A stretch of 64,000 bases of DNA from JBGTGG01 sp964398945 (lineage in GTDB: Bacteria > Bacteroidota > Bacteroidia > Cytophagales > Cyclobacteriaceae). A program made the translations under genes and the position numbers. The stretch covers positions 62,001 through 126,000 of the forward strand of contig CAYNOT010000003.1 of assembly GCA_964398945.1 (NCBI GenBank), read 5' to 3'. Each line of letters opens with the position of its first letter. Positions within the stretch are counted from its first letter, which is position 1. Of the stretch, positions 61,203 through 64,000 are shown piece after piece. A model generated the notes under the pieces. It was not told the origin of the DNA and did not search any database. It saw only the letters and a program-made list of their open reading frames with translations.

Positions 61203-61251
61203 AGCTTAAAAAATAAACCCTAAGATAGGAATTATTTATGATTTCTAAACA

Positions 61252-61293
61252 CCAAAAGATAAGGGCCACTGATTTCTCAATGACCCTTATCTT
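61252..61293 (-). terminator. Terminator after eno
   Basis: AAGATAAGGG (61293-61284 on the minus strand) pairs with CCCTTATCTT (61265-61256) around a loop that can extend by three more pairs. TTTTGG follows. It separates eno from the DivIC-like gene. Confidence 0.75.
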
Positions 61294-61332
61294 CATGAAT
61301 ATTTAAGTCAACGTAATTTGACCCACCAGGAA

Positions 61333-62610
61333 TCAGAATTTTTTTCCCGGGAAGTAGGCTATTTCACCAAGCTCTTCTTCGATTCGCAACAACTGGTTGT
61401 ACTTTGCCATCCTGTCTGAACGGGAAGCCGACCCGGTTTTGATTTGACCAGTATTTAACGCCACTGCCAAATCTGCAATGGTACTATCTTCTGTTTCACC
61501 AGAGCGATGCGACATGATACATTTATAGCTATTTTGCTTGGCCAGATTAACAGCATCAATAGTTTCCGTCAACGAGCCGATTTGATTTACTTTTACTAAA
61601 ATAGAATTTGCTGTTTGGGTGTCGATACCTTTCTGCAAGAATTTCACATTGGTAACGAATAAATCATCACCAACCAATTGTGTTGTGGATCCTATTTTAT
61701 CTGTCAGTGATTTCCATCCTTTCCAATCATCTTCCGCCATTCCATCTTCAATGGAAATGATCGGGTATTTCTTCACCCAACTTGCCCAATAATCAACCAT
61801 CTCTTCCGATTTCAATTTCTTACCGGTCGATTTTTTGAATTCGTAGGTTTTTGATTTTGGATTATAGAATTCAGAAGCAGCAGCGTCCATCGCAATAAAA
61901 ATATCTTCACCCGGTTTGTAACCTGCCTTTTCAATTGCTTTCAACACAACTTCAATCGCTTCTTCATTCGATTTGATGTTTGGGGCAAAGCCACCTTCAT
62001 CCCCAACATTGGTACTTAGCCCTTTGCTGTGCAAAACACTTTTCAGGTGATGGAAAACTTCTGTACCCATCTGTAATGCTTGCGAAAAAGTTTTTGCTTT
62101 TACCGGCATCACCATAAACTCCTGAAAATCGATGGAATTATCTGCATGGCTTCCACCATTCAAAATGTTCATCATCGGAACAGGGAGTGTTGTTGCGCCT
62201 ACTCCACCGATGTAACGATACAACGGCATACCAGCATCCATGGCCGCAGCTTTGGCAATCGCTAAGGAAGTTCCAAGGATCGCATTGGCCCCCAATTTTG
62301 ACTTGTTAGGCGTGCCATCCAATTCGATCATGATTTTATCAAGCAAGCTTTGCTCGTAAGCAGGAAACCCAACGATTTCAGCAGCAATTTTTGTATTGAC
62401 ATTGTTAACGGCCTTCAATACACCTTTTCCTAAAAATTTCTTTTTATCGCCATCGCGAAGTTCAACCGCCTCGTGTGTTCCTGTGCTCGCTCCTGAGGGA
62501 ACAGCAGCACGGCCAAATGCTCCGCTTTCGGTCATTACATCAACTTCGATTGTTGGGTTACCGCGACTATCTAAAATCTGGCGGGCATGGATACTTTCAA
62601 TTAAACTCAT
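61333..62610 (-). CDS. eno: Enolase
   Basis: A 425-residue glycolytic enzyme, 2-phosphoglycerate to phosphoenolpyruvate. Motifs: ARQILDSRGNPTIEVDV at the start, NVGDEGGFAPNIKSNEEAI, SIEDGMAEDDWKGW, LVGDDLFVTN, and the loop MSHRSGETEDSTIADLAV. Length is normal. It lies after carA with a 197-base gap that holds a remnant of another gene. Confidence 0.98.
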   Translation of the reverse strand: MSLIESIHARQILDSRGNPTIEVDVMTESGAFGRAAVPSGASTGTHEAVELRDGDKKKFLGKGVLKAVNNVNTKIAAEIVGFPAYEQSLLDKIMIELDGTPNKSKLGANAILGTSLAIAKAAAMDAGMPLYRYIGGVGATTLPVPMMNILNGGSHADNSIDFQEFMVMPVKAKTFSQALQMGTEVFHHLKSVLHSKGLSTNVGDEGGFAPNIKSNEEAIEVVLKAIEKAGYKPGEDIFIAMDAAASEFYNPKSKTYEFKKSTGKKLKSEEMVDYWASWVKKYPIISIEDGMAEDDWKGWKSLTDKIGSTTQLVGDDLFVTNVKFLQKGIDTQTANSILVKVNQIGSLTETIDAVNLAKQNSYKCIMSHRSGETEDSTIADLAVALNTGQIKTGSASRSDRMAKYNQLLRIEEELGEIAYFPGKKF

Positions 62611-62619
62611 TTTCTTGGA

Positions 62620-62806
62620 TTTTAAGATTTAAGATTGGATGATTTAAGATTTTGTTTGTTCAAGGTTATAAGGGTGGCAGCAAAAATAGCAGTCAATTCA
62701 TTTGATTCTTTGGTTAGGAAATCTAAGTCAAATTTACGTGTTCTATTTATCAATTCATTCTTATCCATTCGATCAAAATCTTAAATCGATAAATCTTAAA
62801 TCCTAA
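62620..62806. repeat. Inverted-repeat flanks around the four-helix-bundle remnant
   Basis: AAGATTTAAGATT-type sequence (62624-62652) on one side and its rough reverse complement AATCTTAAATC-type sequence (62777-62803) on the other enclose the remnant between eno and carA. Confidence 0.6.
62622..62768 (-). pseudogene. Internally deleted remnant of a four-helix-bundle (S23) protein gene
   Basis: A 48-codon ORF on the minus strand. The N-terminus MDKNELINRTRKFDLD matches the start of four-helix-bundle proteins of the 23S-intervening-sequence type, and ESNELTAIFAATLITL matches their end. The middle (about 80 residues in the family) is missing, joined in frame. It is therefore a deletion remnant, although still open and ending in repeat-derived residues (NLKSSNLKS). 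Confidence 0.65.
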
Positions 62807-62807
62807 A

Positions 62808-63896
62808 TTACAATTTTAACATTTCAACAAACTGATCAAACAAGTAACGCGAATCATGTGGTCCCGGGGAAGCCTCCGGGTGGTACTGAACAGAGAATGC
62901 TTTCTTGTCCTTTCTACGAATTCCCATGATGGTATTGTCATTCAAATGCATGTGCGTTACTTCGATCGCATCATTGTTCTCAACATCTTTTTCACTGATT
63001 GCAAAGCCATGATTCTGGGAAGTCATCTCCCCTTTTCCTGTCAATATGTTTTTTACGGGATGGTTTAAGCCACGATGGCCATGGTGCATTTTATAAGTAG
63101 AGATGCCCGATGCTTCCGCTAATATTTGATGCCCGAGACAAATCCCGAAAAGGGGCCTGTCGACATCAAGGATTTGCTTTACCGTTTCAACAGCATATTC
63201 AGTAACGGCAGGGTCACCCGGGCCGTTTGAAATAAAATATCCGTCAGGATTCCAGGCCTCCATCTCTTCAAAAGAAGTTTTTGCAGGAAAAACCTGAACG
63301 TAACAACCACGGCTTGCCAGATTTGTTGCAATGCTTTTTTTAATTCCCAGATCCAGGGCAGCAACTTTGTAAGCCGCATTTTCATTGCCAACAAAATACG
63401 GTTTGGCCGAAGATACTTTAGAGGATAACTCAAGGCCTTCCATGCTCGGAACCTTCTTGATTTCCTCTTTTAGTTGTTCCGGTGATAGCACAGATGAGAT
63501 TATGGCATTCATCGCACCTTTACTCCTGATATGGCGAACCAACATCCGGGTATCAATTCCACCAATACCCACTACACCATGCTTTTCCAGGTATTGTTGA
63601 AGTGAATCTTTTGCCTCTTTTCTACTGAATTCTTTGGAGAAATCATTCACCACCAAACCACTGATCTTCGGGCTTTCTGACTCTTGTTCTTCATCAACCG
63701 TTCCATAATTCCCTATGTGCGCGGTTGTGTTTACTACAATTTGACCAAAATAGGAAGGGTCAGTATAAATTTCCTGATAACCGGTCATTCCGGTGTTGAA
63801 ACATATTTCACCACCTGAGGTCCCGGTTTTACCAATCGCGATGCCTTCCACCAACAGGCCATCTTCCAAAAGTAGATATGCTTTTTTGTCCATCAT
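62808..63896 (-). CDS. carA: Carbamoyl-phosphate synthase small subunit
   Basis: A 362-residue glutaminase subunit supplying ammonia for carbamoyl phosphate. The class I amidotransferase triad is visible: Cys253 in FGICLGHQIL, and the HPE motif in VQYHPEASPGP near residue 340. N-terminal half has the small-subunit fold (GVVGIGGIDTRMLVRHIRSKG). Two ATG codons (63896, 63893) are adjacent. It provides substrate for pyrB at the other end of the window. The large subunit is not seen. Confidence 0.96.
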   Translation of the reverse strand: MMDKKAYLLLEDGLLVEGIAIGKTGTSGGEICFNTGMTGYQEIYTDPSYFGQIVVNTTAHIGNYGTVDEEQESESPKISGLVVNDFSKEFSRKEAKDSLQQYLEKHGVVGIGGIDTRMLVRHIRSKGAMNAIISSVLSPEQLKEEIKKVPSMEGLELSSKVSSAKPYFVGNENAAYKVAALDLGIKKSIATNLASRGCYVQVFPAKTSFEEMEAWNPDGYFISNGPGDPAVTEYAVETVKQILDVDRPLFGICLGHQILAEASGISTYKMHHGHRGLNHPVKNILTGKGEMTSQNHGFAISEKDVENNDAIEVTHMHLNDNTIMGIRRKDKKAFSVQYHPEASPGPHDSRYLFDQFVEMLKL

Positions 63897-63915
63897 AAGT
63901 AGTTGCGTTCCATCG

Positions 63916-63923
63916 CAAAATTA
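63916..63923 (-). promoter_or_regulatory. Candidate -7 element for carA
   Basis: On the minus strand TAATTTTG matches TAnnTTTG and lies 19 bases before the ATG. The -33 element is weak. Confidence 0.4.
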
Positions 63924-64000
63924 ACCGCTCTCGCGTAATGAAAAGAATAATACCGATCTATTTTCAAGTTTAGCAGCAATCGATTGTAGCGTATAAAAAA

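Noticed and set aside
1..64000. tRNA, rRNA, tmRNA or insertion sequence genes.
   Set aside because: No cloverleaf T-loop patterns, rRNA-like segments or transposase motifs were recognised on reading; a covariance-model scan could still find a missed small RNA.

Overview
The window reads as a chromosomal segment of a Bacteroidota bacterium, probably of the Cytophagales type. Several starts have the Bacteroidota promoter form (TAnnTTTG at -7, TTG-like at -33). Shine-Dalgarno sites are mostly absent. The gene set includes PyrR with PyrB, a DAHP synthase fused to chorismate mutase, Cytophagales-style LptD, MCE and amidase neighbours, YfiR pairs, and an alpha-2-macroglobulin next to PbpC. No rRNA, tRNA, phage, IS element or CRISPR array was recognised. 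Gene calls rest on reading motifs and contexts; no database search was possible.

Layout. 1-9 kb: end of a histidine kinase, a long PurF-like amidotransferase, an EVE protein, two tandem paralogous exported proteins, pyrR-pyrB and a cystathionine beta-synthase. 9-24 kb (envelope): a TPR sensor with an orphan histidine-phosphotransfer domain, two tandem SPOR/OmpA proteins, pbpC, a giant alpha-2-macroglobulin, a truncated MscS overlapping an L,D-transpeptidase, and two unknown membrane or exported proteins. 24-29 kb: the aromatic amino acid operon pheA, aminotransferase, tyrA, aroF/aroG-type DAHP synthase-chorismate mutase, on the minus strand. 29-38 kb: a lipoprotein, gcvT, comB, small housekeeping genes (MazG-like, dipeptidase, dtd, YkvA), an IscA-like protein, a repeat-rich 0.7-kb gap, folB, a DivIVA-domain protein and a WD40 protein. 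38-41 kb: phosphopantetheinyl transferase, redoxin, and an HTH-PIN toxin-antitoxin pair. 41-50 kb: transglutaminase-like protein, acyl-CoA carboxylase beta, MCE protein, amidase, LptD, lysS, proline dehydrogenase. 50-64 kb: aroB, aroA, a BtuF-like receptor, two YfiR paralogues, an M42 peptidase, a second carboxylase beta, Ppx/GppA, an Ldh-family oxidoreductase, an outer-membrane protein, a DivIC/FtsB-like protein, eno and carA.

The most notable element is in front of pheA. A 27-codon leader ORF on the minus strand (29045-28962) carries the run FFYFYYYFF. It is followed by a 9-bp terminator hairpin with a T tract just before the pheA start. A segment inside the leader ORF is complementary to the 5' arm of that terminator. 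This is the layout of a ribosome-mediated attenuator sensing Phe and Tyr together, and it would control the whole four-gene operon.

The second is the 35378-36079 gap. It holds three diverged copies of one repeat, a decayed copy of the end of the upstream IscA-like gene, and a decayed copy of the end of the downstream folB gene, which points to repeat-associated duplication. A 48-codon remnant of a four-helix-bundle (S23) protein, with its middle deleted, lies between carA and eno.
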